Shown here: positions 36,353 through 44,887 of the stretch, piece by piece
Numbering within the stretch: the first letter of the stretch is position 1
Layout of the letters: the number at the start of each line of letters is the position of its first letter
Origin: Kosakonia quasisacchari
GTDB taxonomy: Bacteria > Pseudomonadota > Gammaproteobacteria > Enterobacterales > Enterobacteriaceae
Length of the DNA stretch: 64,000 nt
Assembly (NCBI RefSeq): GCF_004331415.1
Contig: NZ_SJOP01000008.1
Span: forward strand, 62,001 to 126,000
Reading direction: 5' to 3'
The notes under the pieces: generated by a model
Told to the model about the DNA's origin: nothing
Seen by the model: the letters and a program-made list of their open reading frames with translations, nothing else
Database searches by the model: none
Made by a program: the position numbers and the translations under genes

Positions 36353-37035
36353 TATTCACCTCCCCGGATTTCACGGTCTGCCTGCCAGCTGGTCACGATA
36401 AAACCGAACGGGTTCACCTCCCGCTCGGTATCGCTCATCTCCCTGCCGGGGTCAGAGTGGAACGTCAGGCGGACATCCCAGTATTCGGTGCGGGTGCTGT
36501 TGTCAGCGAGGCGGCGGATAGTTTTTTTGTAACGGAGGGTGGCGACTTTATCGGGGTTAGTACCCCCGGTGAGCTGGTTTGACAGGATGTCGATTTGCAC
36601 GGTATGCGCCCCGTTCTGGTACACCCTGTCCGGGGCCTCTTTACTGGCATACAGCGCCAGATAGTCATCGTTGACCTGCGGACTGTTGTAAATCTGGACC
36701 GTGGCGTAATCGTCCTGGAGGGAGGGGTAAACATACCGTTCGCGCAGTCTGACGTAGCTGGCGGTCATCGCCTTCTGATAAGCGTCCTCTGCCGTCAGAC
36801 GGGTTTCTGATGCACGGGTGACGTGCTCCACGCGCCCGGTATGATTATCCACGGTGTAAAGTTCAACGACCGTCTGTTTCAGGGGCAGCATCAGCACCAC
36901 GGCGATGAGTGCTAGTACGGCGGTGAGCAGGCCCGCGCCGCCGGTGATAAACCCGGCTTTCATGGCGCGTTTGTCCCGCTCAATCATCTGCTGCTCAAAG
37001 GTGCGCGAATCCGCAATGAGGGTCTGTTCACTCAT
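36352..37035 (-). CDS. virB8: VirB8, inner-membrane assembly factor
   Basis: A 227-aa bitopic protein. A short cytoplasmic N-terminus is followed by a transmembrane helix (about residues 32-52) and the NTF2-like periplasmic VirB8 domain (RYVYPSLQDDYATVQIYNSP, then TLRYKKTIRRLADNSTRTEY). It nucleates assembly and contacts VirB9 and VirB10. It overlaps virB7 by 8 bp and virB9 by 1 bp within the operon. Confidence 0.9.
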   Translation of the reverse strand: MSEQTLIADSRTFEQQMIERDKRAMKAGFITGGAGLLTAVLALIAVVLMLPLKQTVVELYTVDNHTGRVEHVTRASETRLTAEDAYQKAMTASYVRLRERYVYPSLQDDYATVQIYNSPQVNDDYLALYASKEAPDRVYQNGAHTVQIDILSNQLTGGTNPDKVATLRYKKTIRRLADNSTRTEYWDVRLTFHSDPGREMSDTEREVNPFGFIVTSWQADREIRGGE

Positions 37036-37165
37036 GACTGTTTAACTCCGCCATAATCTGAGGGGTGTTCACGGGGACGCCCTGACCGTCAAAGGCAGGA
37101 GGACGGGGAGACTGTGCGCAGCCGGAAAGCGCACACAGCAAAGCCAGCGCAATCAAGCGTTTCAT
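37028..37165 (-). CDS. virB7: VirB7-like lipoprotein, 45 aa
   Basis: A very short lipoprotein with signal peptide MKRLIALALLCALSGC (lipobox LSGC, cysteine 16), then AQSPRPPAFDGQGVPVNTPQ and IMAELNSHE. Position immediately before virB8 (8-bp overlap) and its size identify it as the VirB7 component, which anchors VirB9 to the outer membrane. A short AT-rich gap of 90 bp separates it from virB6. Confidence 0.85.
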   Translation of the reverse strand: MKRLIALALLCALSGCAQSPRPPAFDGQGVPVNTPQIMAELNSHE

Positions 37166-37256
37166 AGGATTTTTCCTCTGTGAGATCAGTGGAATGAAAA
37201 CAGGGCTATGTTTTCACCAGGGTGTAACGGGGATATTTCGACCAGTGATGACAGGT

Positions 37257-38321
37257 TTAACGATGGAATTTCTGAACCGCTGAGTCCCTGGCTTGTGCCA
37301 GTCGCCGGGCTTCGTTGCGGGCGATCATTTGCTCAATCGCGTATTGACGCGCTTTCGCCGCGCTATATCCCGGACCGCTGCCGGGTTTACCCGCGCTGGC
37401 ATCCCGCCAGCCCCGGACGGTGTCCTGAATAGCGCGTGTTGTCTGCTTCCCGGCTCCTGCTGCCAGTTTCCCGGCACCATACGCCGCCGCGCCAATACCC
37501 ACAGCCGCCAGCCCCTGCATGGACACCGTTGCACTGGCCCCGGCCAGCGCGCCGGCCAGTCTGGCGGAGAGATACACCAGTATTGCCGCGCAGATACCGG
37601 CCAGGCAGACCTGTGCGCCTAACTCCACAATGTTGGATTGTGCTGAAATCTGTGTTGCAATATCTACCCGCGAGTTTAAATAATTAACGACAATGCGTAG
37701 CGACAACGCAGAAAACAGAACCGTTAATATTGCTGCGAAAACATTTTGCAGCCAGTTGTTAAACATGGGGCGTAAAAATCCATACATCAGACAAAAGATA
37801 AACACAGGGGCGGTAATACTCAGGAGCAGAATCATGACCTCCGCAATCATTGAAACAAAGGCTGTCACGATCATTAATACGAATATCCCGAGCCAGACAT
37901 AAAATTGAGCGGTCATGCCCTCATCTTTTATATAGGTTGAGTTATCCATATCGTGTAATGTTTTACCCAATACCTTCGCTTTATCCCATAAGCTATCCAG
38001 TAACTGCCATATATTATCGCTGCCGGAAAATCCCTCCCTTAAGCCATTGATTGCGTCAATAACACCATCAAGATAACCGCTGACATTAGCCACAAAGGAA
38101 AGGATGATCGCCATCCTCATGATGTCCCACATGACATCCTCCATTGGTGTGGACAGCTTACCCGCCAGGGTCTGGTATCCACGCCACAGGATATAGAGGG
38201 TGGCTGACGTTGCCGCCAGCCCCACCATCATGGAGGAGTATGACATCATCAGTCCCTTTGTGGCGTCGGTGACTCCTCCTATCAGATGTTTTTCAACACC
38301 GGTAAATACACCACCGGGCAT
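37257..38321 (-). CDS. virB6: VirB6, polytopic inner-membrane channel protein
   Basis: A 354-aa TrbL/VirB6 protein. It has five to six transmembrane segments (about residues 27-50, 65-85, 137-160, 162-185, 195-215 and 235-285) with the conserved loop Trp in TLYILWRGYQTLAGK. The C-terminal 70 residues are soluble and basic (RGWRDASAGKPGSGPGYSAA). It forms part of the DNA path across the inner membrane. Confidence 0.88.
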   Translation of the reverse strand: MPGGVFTGVEKHLIGGVTDATKGLMMSYSSMMVGLAATSATLYILWRGYQTLAGKLSTPMEDVMWDIMRMAIILSFVANVSGYLDGVIDAINGLREGFSGSDNIWQLLDSLWDKAKVLGKTLHDMDNSTYIKDEGMTAQFYVWLGIFVLMIVTAFVSMIAEVMILLLSITAPVFIFCLMYGFLRPMFNNWLQNVFAAILTVLFSALSLRIVVNYLNSRVDIATQISAQSNIVELGAQVCLAGICAAILVYLSARLAGALAGASATVSMQGLAAVGIGAAAYGAGKLAAGAGKQTTRAIQDTVRGWRDASAGKPGSGPGYSAAKARQYAIEQMIARNEARRLAQARDSAVQKFHR

Positions 38322-38331
38322 ATTAACCTCA

Positions 38332-38559
38332 CTATGAATTCAGGTCGGGGGTAGGCGCATTTAACTGCTGAATCTGAAAATGGGCTTCACTGGCGTTTTT
38401 ACAGTTTTCTGAGGCATCGCCGGTTTTCTGGCATTTTTCATACACCTCTTTTAGCTCATCGGGATGATCCCTGTACCACTGGGTCGTTTTGGTTTCTTCT
38501 TTGCAGCCGCTAATGACGGCGAATAATAAGGACAGGAAAGAAAGGATTAATAAACGCAT
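38332..38559 (-). CDS. eexN: EexN-family entry-exclusion lipoprotein
   Basis: A 75-aa lipoprotein with lipobox ISGC (cysteine 19) and the EexN signature TQWYRDHPDELKEVYEKCQ followed by NCKNASEAHF. Such proteins block entry of a second copy of the same element into the cell. The C-terminal residues QQLNAPTPDLNS nearly repeat the end of the upstream VirB5 protein. Located between virB5 and virB6, as in IncN/IncX-like systems. Confidence 0.85.
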   Translation of the reverse strand: MRLLILSFLSLLFAVISGCKEETKTTQWYRDHPDELKEVYEKCQKTGDASENCKNASEAHFQIQQLNAPTPDLNS

Positions 38560-38570
38560 GTGAGACTCCT

Positions 38571-39275
38571 TTAGCCGTTTAAATCAGGGGTTGGCGCAGT
38601 TAACTGTTGCTGATTCCACTGTTTAACACGCTCGTCTTCCAGCACTTTTTCGCGCTTTTCTGCTGCCTTCACGCTTATTTCCCACTGGTCAGTGAGCGTG
38701 TTCAGCATCACTGATTTTAGCTGAATACTGTTGGCAAGGTCCTGAGACTCCTTTGAATCTTTAGAAAGTGCGATACGGTTCGAGAGGCTGCTAATCTCGC
38801 CAAGCGTCTGGCTGACCTGCTCCTGGATCTCGTTAGTCTGCTCAAACTGAATCGCCTTATTGATGACCAGTTGTTTGCAGGTATCGGCATAGCTTCCCGA
38901 CTGTTCCGCGTTGCAGGTGTCGAAAACCCGGTACTTCGCATACAGCGTATCGAACTGCCCGGCGGTGCCGCCGGAGAGAAGCAGATCATTGAGTGCCTGG
39001 CCCGGTTCGCGAAGTTGCTCCAGATCCGATTTCAGACTCTTCGCCTGATCCACAAAATCAGCGATATCACGGACGCCGGTGGCCGTCGCCAGCTGGTCTT
39101 TATACGCCTGGATCTGGCTCTGATAATATTGCGCGGTCTGCATCCAGCGCTGCGCTTCTTTCAGCCATTCGGCCTCACGCAGTGGATCGGCATCCACCAG
39201 AACGGGAATACCGGCGTGTGCCAGCGGACTGGCCATCACGCACGCGAAAATCAGGGCATGAAAACGCCTTTTCAT
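38571..39275 (-). CDS. virB5: VirB5/TrbJ minor pilus protein
   Basis: A 234-aa exported protein with signal peptide MKRRFHALIFACVMASPLAH and cleavage at AHA. The mature part is mostly helical (KEAQRWMQTAQYYQSQIQAY) as expected for VirB5, which sits at the pilus tip and helps host contact. The ATG at 39275 has GGAGG at 6 nt; the preceding ATG at 39278 is also possible. Its 3' end shares the QQL-APTPDLN tail with EexN. Confidence 0.85.
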   Translation of the reverse strand: MKRRFHALIFACVMASPLAHAGIPVLVDADPLREAEWLKEAQRWMQTAQYYQSQIQAYKDQLATATGVRDIADFVDQAKSLKSDLEQLREPGQALNDLLLSGGTAGQFDTLYAKYRVFDTCNAEQSGSYADTCKQLVINKAIQFEQTNEIQEQVSQTLGEISSLSNRIALSKDSKESQDLANSIQLKSVMLNTLTDQWEISVKAAEKREKVLEDERVKQWNQQQLTAPTPDLNG

Positions 39276-39295
39276 CATGGTCCTCCAGTGGGTTG

Positions 39296-42040
39296 TCAGA
39301 GTGCCTGAGCCAGGTAGGAGTCCAGCCATTCATGCGGCTGCATCCCTTCCCGGTACAGGGAATCGAAGATTTCAAGATTGTCGGCGCTGCCGCTCATCAC
39401 TCGGGTGTATCTGCCGATACCGGAGAGATCGAGCGTCACGCGTGCGGCAAAGCGTTTTGTGTCGCCGCGCCTGAACTGATTTTTTACCACCACATACTGG
39501 CGGGCCTGCGGGTCCAGAGCTTTCACCACATCGAACACTTCCGGCTCAAACTTCATCCCGTCAACATAGTGGGCCCGGTCGGCGCTGGGGTTGGCTGCCA
39601 GGATCTGCGTTCCGCACTGTTCAATCACGGCGGGCGCAATTTCATCCCTGATGATCTCCGCCGGGGACTGGGTTCCCACAACCAACATCCCGTTCAGTTT
39701 ACGGATGGTTTTCAGGCGGTTATAGGCGAAATCCTTAAAGACCGGGTCCCGAAGCCACTTCCAGAACTCGTCCATAAAGATGACCAGCCGTCGCCCGTCG
39801 AGCAGACTGGTAATGCGGTACAGCAGGTACAAGGAGATCGGCGCACAGACGTTCGCGTCATCCAGAAACTCCGTGCCGTCAATGCCAAAGTTATCGCAGT
39901 GGCTGATATCGAAGGTGTCTGATGCGTTATCAAACACCCAGCCAAACTCGCCGCCCTGCGCCCACTGCGACAGGCGAATGCTCAGGCCGTTCTCCTGGGC
40001 TTCTTTTGTAGCAGGTTCAGGAAGATTCTCCAGCAGGCGCGTAATACCGTAGACACGGTATTGCGGCTCATTGCTCATCACGGCGTTAACGGCGTCGTTG
40101 AGACGGCGTTCATCACGGGGCGTGATGGTCGCGCCGTTACGCGTGCACAGCAGTTTCATCAACTGGCTGATGAAACTGATATTGCGTTTTGTGGGCGACA
40201 GCGAAAACGGGTTCCACCCCGTGGGATCGCCATGCGTGATTCGGAAGTAACGGCCGCCCAGCGCCCGGATGTTCATTTCCGCGCCCCGGTCCTTGTCCAG
40301 ATAAACGGTGGTCAGCCGTTTCGTTTTCGCATCGTGTGAAAAACTGTCCGCGCGGCCATATTTCTGCTGCATGTTTTCAAGGAACGTCATCAGCATGGTT
40401 TTACCCGAACCATTGGTGCCGAGAATGCAGGTACTGGCCGGGTTCTTTTCATTGAACTCGTCTTTGTCCGCCAGCGTGTTATGCAGGTTCAGGTAGTAAC
40501 CATTCCCTGACGGGGTGCGCAGCAGGGCCATCGCATCCCCCCAGGGCGCGTTATCGCGCTTGCCGGGGTAGAAATTATGCAGCGCAGCCAGCTCCACAAA
40601 GTTCTGGCTGCTCAGTTCACCCCTGCGGGGCCGCAGATGATAGTTGCCGGGTAGCTGCGCCATATACGCCGCTGACAGTGAAAGCGCTGCCGGAACCGGG
40701 GTGATGCCGAGATTGTTCAGGGCGTTGCTGATTTCACTGGTATCGGCCACCAGACTGTCCAGCGTGCGGGCAAACACCATGATGGAGAAATGGTGTTTGC
40801 CATAGGCGATTTTCCCCGATGTCAGCAGGTCCAGCGCCACATCCAGATCCAGCCGCTGGGATATCGCATCATCATCCGAACTCATTAACAGACGGCGGGT
40901 GCGTTTGATGGCCTTCCTGGCTTCCTCGCGTGACATGCAGGTGTAAGACTGCGTGATCACATAATCGCAGGGGGCGTACAGCAGCGAGTCCATCATCCCC
41001 GTCGCCGTCTCCTCCGGGAACTCTTTCACTTCCAGCCCCCGGAAATACTGTGTACCGCTGGCGTGGTTTATCTGCCCGGACTCCGCCGCGAAGAACAGCG
41101 CCGCTGACCCCATCACCGAATATGCGGCGGCGCGGGTGGCGAGCACCCTGCGCCACTGGTGCGTCAGCAGAAACTCATAAAATGATAACTGGGAGGAGAA
41201 TACCGCGTGGCCTTCGGTGAAGGTGCCAAGAGGACGTGCCGCGTAGCGCGACAGTGCGGTATCGAGCGAACCTTTAATTTCCAGCATTTCCTGCAGTGCA
41301 GCGTCCAGCTCTTTCAGTTTCTGACCGTCTTTCATGCGCCTGCGCCCGGCCTTTTCCAGGCGGACAAACGGGCGGTAGCAGACGGTCAGAAACAGGCGGT
41401 TGCGACGAAACGGATCAGCCGCCAGCGAGGCATAATAGAGACGGCTGATTTCATCGGCGTAAGGGTTGCCGGACGCCTTGTGCAGCGAGTCCGTGAATGG
41501 CTCCCGCACATTGTGGATATAAAAGGTGACCGGCATCCCCTCGAATGAGCGGATAAGCCCGTGCAACTGGTTCCGGTCAGTATTGAGCGTGTCTTCTGAC
41601 TCGCAGTCGAACGGGGTGCCCGTTAGTTCCCAGGTGCAGTAGAGGTCACTGTCGGAAGAGCGCACAACATGCTGATGAATATGCGATGAATATGGAATGT
41701 ACTTTTTGAGCGTGGCACACTGATTCAGTTTCATGGCGTTGAGAAACTCCGTGATATCAACAGCCTCATGCTCAACAGGCATAAATGCTGTTGCGCCAAA
41801 CAGACGGTTTGCTGCCGGTTTTCCTCTTGCCCTGAGCCACACAGCAATCAGGCTGAACCGCATGGGTTCATTCCGGGTGAGTGACTTCATCACCAGAAAT
41901 TCAACCGGGAGCAGGGCCAGGAAAGCGACGGAAGTCCAGACAGCAACAATGATGGTGAACCCCGTGATACCCAGCAGGGGCACCATGGGGACGCCCCACA
42001 GTGCCGCCGGGCGTTTCATTGCCTTAAGCAGCTTTGCCAT
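39296..42040 (-). CDS. virB4: VirB3-VirB4 fusion ATPase
   Basis: A 914-aa protein. The first 90 residues are a VirB3 domain with a hydrophobic hairpin (GITGFTIIVAVWTSVAFLAL) and RFSLIAVWLRARGKP. The rest is VirB4 (CagE/TrbE) with Walker A LGTNGSGKTML (about residue 480), Walker B RRLVIFMDEFWKWL and VGTQSPAEII. Fusion of B3 to B4 is known in several conjugation systems. It energises pilus subunit extraction and DNA transfer. No separate virB3 gene is present, which supports the fusion. Confidence 0.9.
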   Translation of the reverse strand: MAKLLKAMKRPAALWGVPMVPLLGITGFTIIVAVWTSVAFLALLPVEFLVMKSLTRNEPMRFSLIAVWLRARGKPAANRLFGATAFMPVEHEAVDITEFLNAMKLNQCATLKKYIPYSSHIHQHVVRSSDSDLYCTWELTGTPFDCESEDTLNTDRNQLHGLIRSFEGMPVTFYIHNVREPFTDSLHKASGNPYADEISRLYYASLAADPFRRNRLFLTVCYRPFVRLEKAGRRRMKDGQKLKELDAALQEMLEIKGSLDTALSRYAARPLGTFTEGHAVFSSQLSFYEFLLTHQWRRVLATRAAAYSVMGSAALFFAAESGQINHASGTQYFRGLEVKEFPEETATGMMDSLLYAPCDYVITQSYTCMSREEARKAIKRTRRLLMSSDDDAISQRLDLDVALDLLTSGKIAYGKHHFSIMVFARTLDSLVADTSEISNALNNLGITPVPAALSLSAAYMAQLPGNYHLRPRRGELSSQNFVELAALHNFYPGKRDNAPWGDAMALLRTPSGNGYYLNLHNTLADKDEFNEKNPASTCILGTNGSGKTMLMTFLENMQQKYGRADSFSHDAKTKRLTTVYLDKDRGAEMNIRALGGRYFRITHGDPTGWNPFSLSPTKRNISFISQLMKLLCTRNGATITPRDERRLNDAVNAVMSNEPQYRVYGITRLLENLPEPATKEAQENGLSIRLSQWAQGGEFGWVFDNASDTFDISHCDNFGIDGTEFLDDANVCAPISLYLLYRITSLLDGRRLVIFMDEFWKWLRDPVFKDFAYNRLKTIRKLNGMLVVGTQSPAEIIRDEIAPAVIEQCGTQILAANPSADRAHYVDGMKFEPEVFDVVKALDPQARQYVVVKNQFRRGDTKRFAARVTLDLSGIGRYTRVMSGSADNLEIFDSLYREGMQPHEWLDSYLAQAL

Positions 42041-42050
42041 AGGAGTCCCC

Positions 42051-42344
42051 TCAGCTCATCAGCAGCGCGCCGATCTCACTGCCCCCGCCAATCAGGATCC
42101 CGCCGATGATGATGTAGGCGCACTGGGACAGGCTTTCGCCTTTCCAGAGCGTCTTGTAACCCACCCAGATCACGGCCACGGTGATGGTGATGGCCGCCAG
42201 ACCATGCAGGCCGGTGGAGACTTTCTCCATCACGGTGTTGGCCCGTTCAAAACCGTCGGCAAACGCCGGGGTGACAGAGAAAGCGGTCAGCGCACCGGCA
42301 GACACTGCGCGGACTGCCACCTTTAGCTTGCGGAAAAGCCTCAT
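42051..42344 (-). CDS. virB2: VirB2 major pilin
   Basis: A 97-aa pre-pilin with a long signal sequence (cleavage near AFADGFE) and two hydrophobic segments (LAAITITVAVIWVGYKTLW, and CAYIIIGGILIGGGSEIGAL) separated by a short charged loop, the VirB2/TrbC layout. Position between virB1 (1-bp overlap) and virB3-B4 agrees. It would polymerise into the conjugative pilus. Confidence 0.88.
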   Translation of the reverse strand: MRLFRKLKVAVRAVSAGALTAFSVTPAFADGFERANTVMEKVSTGLHGLAAITITVAVIWVGYKTLWKGESLSQCAYIIIGGILIGGGSEIGALLMS

Positions 42345-43054
42345 TATTCTTCCTCCTTACGGATTGGCTGCGGGAGACTCCGGCGCACTGACGGCGGGGA
42401 GAATTTTGCGGCGGTGATGTTTTCCTGACGAAGTTTCGTGGGGACGCCACGGACGATAGTGCCGGGCCAAAGCACGCGGGGACGGGAGGCATTACCGCCA
42501 GGAAAGGCTTCCGAGGGAACGGCTGTCGCTGGTTTGTCCTCGCGGGTGCCGGGGACGGCATAGTGAGGGGAGCCCGGCGCATAACCGATTCGCTGCAGAT
42601 AGCTCGTCCCGGAAAAAGCCGCTTCCGGCTGTTGTCCGGTACGGAAATTGCCCGAGTAATAGCAGCTCAGTGCTCTTTTCAGGGAACCGCCACGGCGGTA
42701 ACAGTCGCTGAGGATGCGTTCAAAAACAGACAGGTTGGTGCAGGGATCAAGCAGATCAGAGGCCGTCACGCCGTAGCGACGGAAATTGGTGCTGGTGATC
42801 TGCATCAGCCCGACTGAATAACGCCGGTCCTGTATGGCAAGGCGACGGATAATGCGCTCGGCATCGGCCCGGCTGGCGGGCAGATGGGAGATAACAGGAT
42901 TGTCACCGGAGGCTCCTCTGGCTTTCGGGATAATCTCGGCGATGGCATAAGGGTTAAAACCGGATTCCACCCGTGCCACGTCGAGCGCGGTGGACGGATG
43001 AATACTGACGGCGCACTGCATGGCCGCCGCCAGAAAGGCAGTGGTGGAAAGCAT
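42344..43054 (-). CDS. virB1: VirB1 lytic transglycosylase
   Basis: A 236-aa exported enzyme. The SLT domain (about residues 15-140) has the catalytic Glu in DVARVESGFNPYAI and the VGLMQITSTNFRRYG motif, followed by LSCYYSGNF. It opens the peptidoglycan for assembly of the channel. The C-terminal tail is Pro/Arg-rich and probably disordered. It is the first structural gene of the operon, with a hairpin in its leader. Confidence 0.88.
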   Translation of the reverse strand: MLSTTAFLAAAMQCAVSIHPSTALDVARVESGFNPYAIAEIIPKARGASGDNPVISHLPASRADAERIIRRLAIQDRRYSVGLMQITSTNFRRYGVTASDLLDPCTNLSVFERILSDCYRRGGSLKRALSCYYSGNFRTGQQPEAAFSGTSYLQRIGYAPGSPHYAVPGTREDKPATAVPSEAFPGGNASRPRVLWPGTIVRGVPTKLRQENITAAKFSPPSVRRSLPQPIRKEEE

Positions 43055-43073
43055 GATGGCCTCAGAAAGCAGG

Positions 43074-43105
43074 CAGCATGCAGGGTCTACTGACGCTGCA
43101 TGCTG
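43074..43105. promoter_or_regulatory. Hairpin in the virB leader
   Basis: CAGCATGCAG and CTGCATGCTG form a perfect 10-bp stem with a 12-nt loop between the stop of the 76-aa gene and the virB1 start. On the minus strand there is no T tract, so it may be an operator or RNA structure rather than a terminator. Confidence 0.45.
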
Positions 43106-43128
43106 TGGAGTCAGAATTAAAGGGGTTA

Positions 43129-43359
43129 CTATGCGGTTTCGACAGGATCCGTACTCTGCGGAGAACTGTTTTCCTCGCGGGGTTCCAGCAGGACCAGTTT
43201 GCCGGAGACGGCAATACCGGGCGTCAGGACAATATTCAGACCTGCTTTACCGTGGTGAGCAAAGGCGACGCCGACTTTTGTCCAGTACGTGTTTTTCTCG
43301 CCCTGAGCATCCGACTGACTTTCCTGGGCAACATACGCGTAATAAATGGGTTTTCTCAT
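43129..43359 (-). CDS. Hypothetical 76-aa element protein
   Basis: A small protein with a well-placed ribosome site (GAGGG). The sequence IYYAYVAQESQSDAQGEKNT and WTKVGVAFAHHGKAGLNIVL resembles small conserved proteins of conjugative elements with a beta-sheet core (DUF736-like), though the match is only by eye. It lies first in front of virB1 and could be co-transcribed with it. Function unknown. Confidence 0.6.
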   Translation of the reverse strand: MRKPIYYAYVAQESQSDAQGEKNTYWTKVGVAFAHHGKAGLNIVLTPGIAVSGKLVLLEPREENSSPQSTDPVETA

Positions 43360-43750
43360 AATTTACCCTCTTTGATTAAAACAGTTGAAAATATGTTTCT
43401 TGATCACATCCCAATTCTGCATTCCGGTTTTAACGGGTCAGCGAGAACATTCAGCGGCACCCTGAATTGAGGTTATGTGACAGCCCGTTTCATATTTTTA
43501 AAGAGCAATGCCCGGCCCGGACGAATTAACGTCCATCAGTCCAGTCATTGGGTGATGACGATTTCAGGATGAAGGAACGGAATTGATTTCTAAACGATAA
43601 ATTAAAAATGAAAATGAAATAGTTTATCTGAATTGAATTAAGAATGCAGAAAGAAGCGGAAGGGTATGGAATATACAATAAGGCGTCATTTCCATTTAAA
43701 TATAAATATAAAGACGTGGAGAGAAATCTCCCCACGTCTTACCGGTAGAA
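43360..43750. other. Intergenic region, likely virB promoter and upstream terminator
   Basis: No gene is convincing here; a minus-strand frame at 43526-43735 has no ribosome site and spans the terminator. The region is AT-rich. A minus-strand promoter for the virB operon should lie between 43370 and 43700, but no clear -35/-10 pair can be named. Confidence 0.4.
43711..43740 (-). terminator. Rho-independent terminator after the zinc-finger gene
   Basis: A 13-bp stem with one mismatch (AAGACGTGGAGAG against CTCCCCACGTCTT) and a 4-nt loop is followed on the minus strand by a T-rich run. It lies 11 bp past the stop of the gene at 43751 and separates the control genes from the virB operon. Confidence 0.85.
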
Positions 43751-43960
43751 TTAACGTCGGCGGCGTTCAAGCTTTTCCTGACATTCGGTACAGGTTGTTA
43801 TACCCGGCAGCATCTGACGTCGTTTTTCAGGAATAGATTTACCGCATAAACGGCAGTGGAATAATGATGGCGTTGTTCCCGGTTTAAAACGGTTCTGTTC
43901 AATCATCTCTTCAAGCCGCTGTTCATTAAATTCCTGATCGCGATCGATCTCATCCGGCAT
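43751..43960 (-). CDS. TraR/DksA-like C4 zinc-finger protein
   Basis: A 69-aa protein with two CxxC pairs (CRLCGKSIPEKRRQ and CTECQEKLERRR), the DksA/TraR C4 zinc finger. The N-terminal helix is acidic. TraR on F acts at RNA polymerase in place of DksA/ppGpp; a similar regulatory role on this element is likely. Its ATG overlaps the end of the DUF2857 gene by 11 bp. Confidence 0.8.
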   Translation of the reverse strand: MPDEIDRDQEFNEQRLEEMIEQNRFKPGTTPSLFHCRLCGKSIPEKRRQMLPGITTCTECQEKLERRRR

Positions 43961-44534
43961 GCAATGCCCTCCTGCTGACGGCTTCCTGCTCGCAAAGCGT
44001 GATGCGCTTCCAGACGGTGGTGAGTGGCAGCACTTCCGTCTGCGATAACAGCGTTTCAGTGACCTGCATCATGGCCGCCAGCGCTTCAGGGGAGGCCAGA
44101 TTTTCCACCCGGCATTTTTGCCATTGCCGCCAGATAGCTGCATCGGTTTCTTCATCTGGTTCAGGTGTCCGGCCATAAGGCACATAGACGCCCAGCATCC
44201 GGCGACGAAGACAGACTTCGTTGGAGGTAAGGCCAAAATACTGGTTGAGTAACGCGTTCGAACCACCTAAGCGAATCGCCCGGTGAATTTGCTGCTGCTG
44301 GCGGACCTCCTGACGCGCCAGTACCATCAGATGGCACAAAACGTCATGGCGGACGCTGATCGCGACAAACGGCGCTGACGACCGGCTGATAGTAAACAGT
44401 TCATCAAGGGATAACTGATCGAGAGCATTCAGTTCGTCGAAAGTGAATCCCAATGATTCGCAGTGATGAAAATTACCTTCTTTCAGCGCGTACAGTGCGT
44501 CGGTTAATACGGCGAAATTTAATGACGGGATCAT
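43950..44534 (-). CDS. DUF2857 protein (ICE control gene)
   Basis: A 194-aa soluble protein of the DUF2857 family: SLDELFTISRSSAPFVAISV and LGGSNALLNQYFGLTSNEVC, RRRMLGVYVPYGRT. Members occur beside AlpA-like genes in genomic islands and are thought to be regulators with an FlhC-like part; no function has been proven to my knowledge. GGGAG lies upstream of ATG. It is between AlpA and the zinc-finger gene in one operon. Confidence 0.75.
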   Translation of the reverse strand: MIPSLNFAVLTDALYALKEGNFHHCESLGFTFDELNALDQLSLDELFTISRSSAPFVAISVRHDVLCHLMVLARQEVRQQQQIHRAIRLGGSNALLNQYFGLTSNEVCLRRRMLGVYVPYGRTPEPDEETDAAIWRQWQKCRVENLASPEALAAMMQVTETLLSQTEVLPLTTVWKRITLCEQEAVSRRALHAG

Positions 44535-44550
44535 GATTCTGTATCTCCCT

Positions 44551-44745
44551 TCAATGCGTTAAGCGGTTGGCTAATTTAAGGTTGATCCATTCGTCAATTT
44601 CAGATTCAAGCCAAGCCACACTGGCGGGGCCAATCTTGATTGAACGGGGAAAGATGCCTTCTTTCATATACAGGTAGATTTGCGAACGTTTCAGGCCAGT
44701 TTTTATTTCAACCTGTTTTAGGCGTAATAGCTGATGGGATGTCAT
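44551..44745 (-). CDS. AlpA-family transcriptional regulator
   Basis: A 64-aa MerR-like HTH protein: LLRLKQVEIKTGLKRSQIYL, YMKEGIFPRSIKIG, and VAWLESEIDEWI, the phage AlpA consensus. AlpA activates excision functions in cryptic prophages and similar islands. It starts a three-gene control operon with DUF2857 and the zinc-finger protein. AGGAG lies 6 nt upstream. Confidence 0.9.
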   Translation of the reverse strand: MTSHQLLRLKQVEIKTGLKRSQIYLYMKEGIFPRSIKIGPASVAWLESEIDEWINLKLANRLTH

Positions 44746-44827
44746 CGTTTACTCCTGTGGCCGTTGTGGGGCATGCCCGGAGGAGACAAAGGAACACAAG
44801 TGGGGATGGAGAATAAAGCAGATAAGC

Positions 44828-44859
44828 CCGTATTACGGGTTTCAGAGTCCTTAATACGG
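44828..44859. promoter_or_regulatory. Dyad upstream of alpA
   Basis: CCGTATTA and TAATACGG are inverted 8-mers separated by 16 bp, about 85 bp before the AlpA start and past the stop of the neighbouring gene. It could be a regulator site or a weak terminator stem. Confidence 0.4.
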
Positions 44860-44887
44860 ACTTGCAGGTTAGTGGATTTTTCTCAAA

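Noticed and set aside
43526..43735. Minus-strand 69-codon frame
   Set aside because: It has no ribosome site, low-complexity hydrophobic residues and spans the terminator of the zinc-finger gene.
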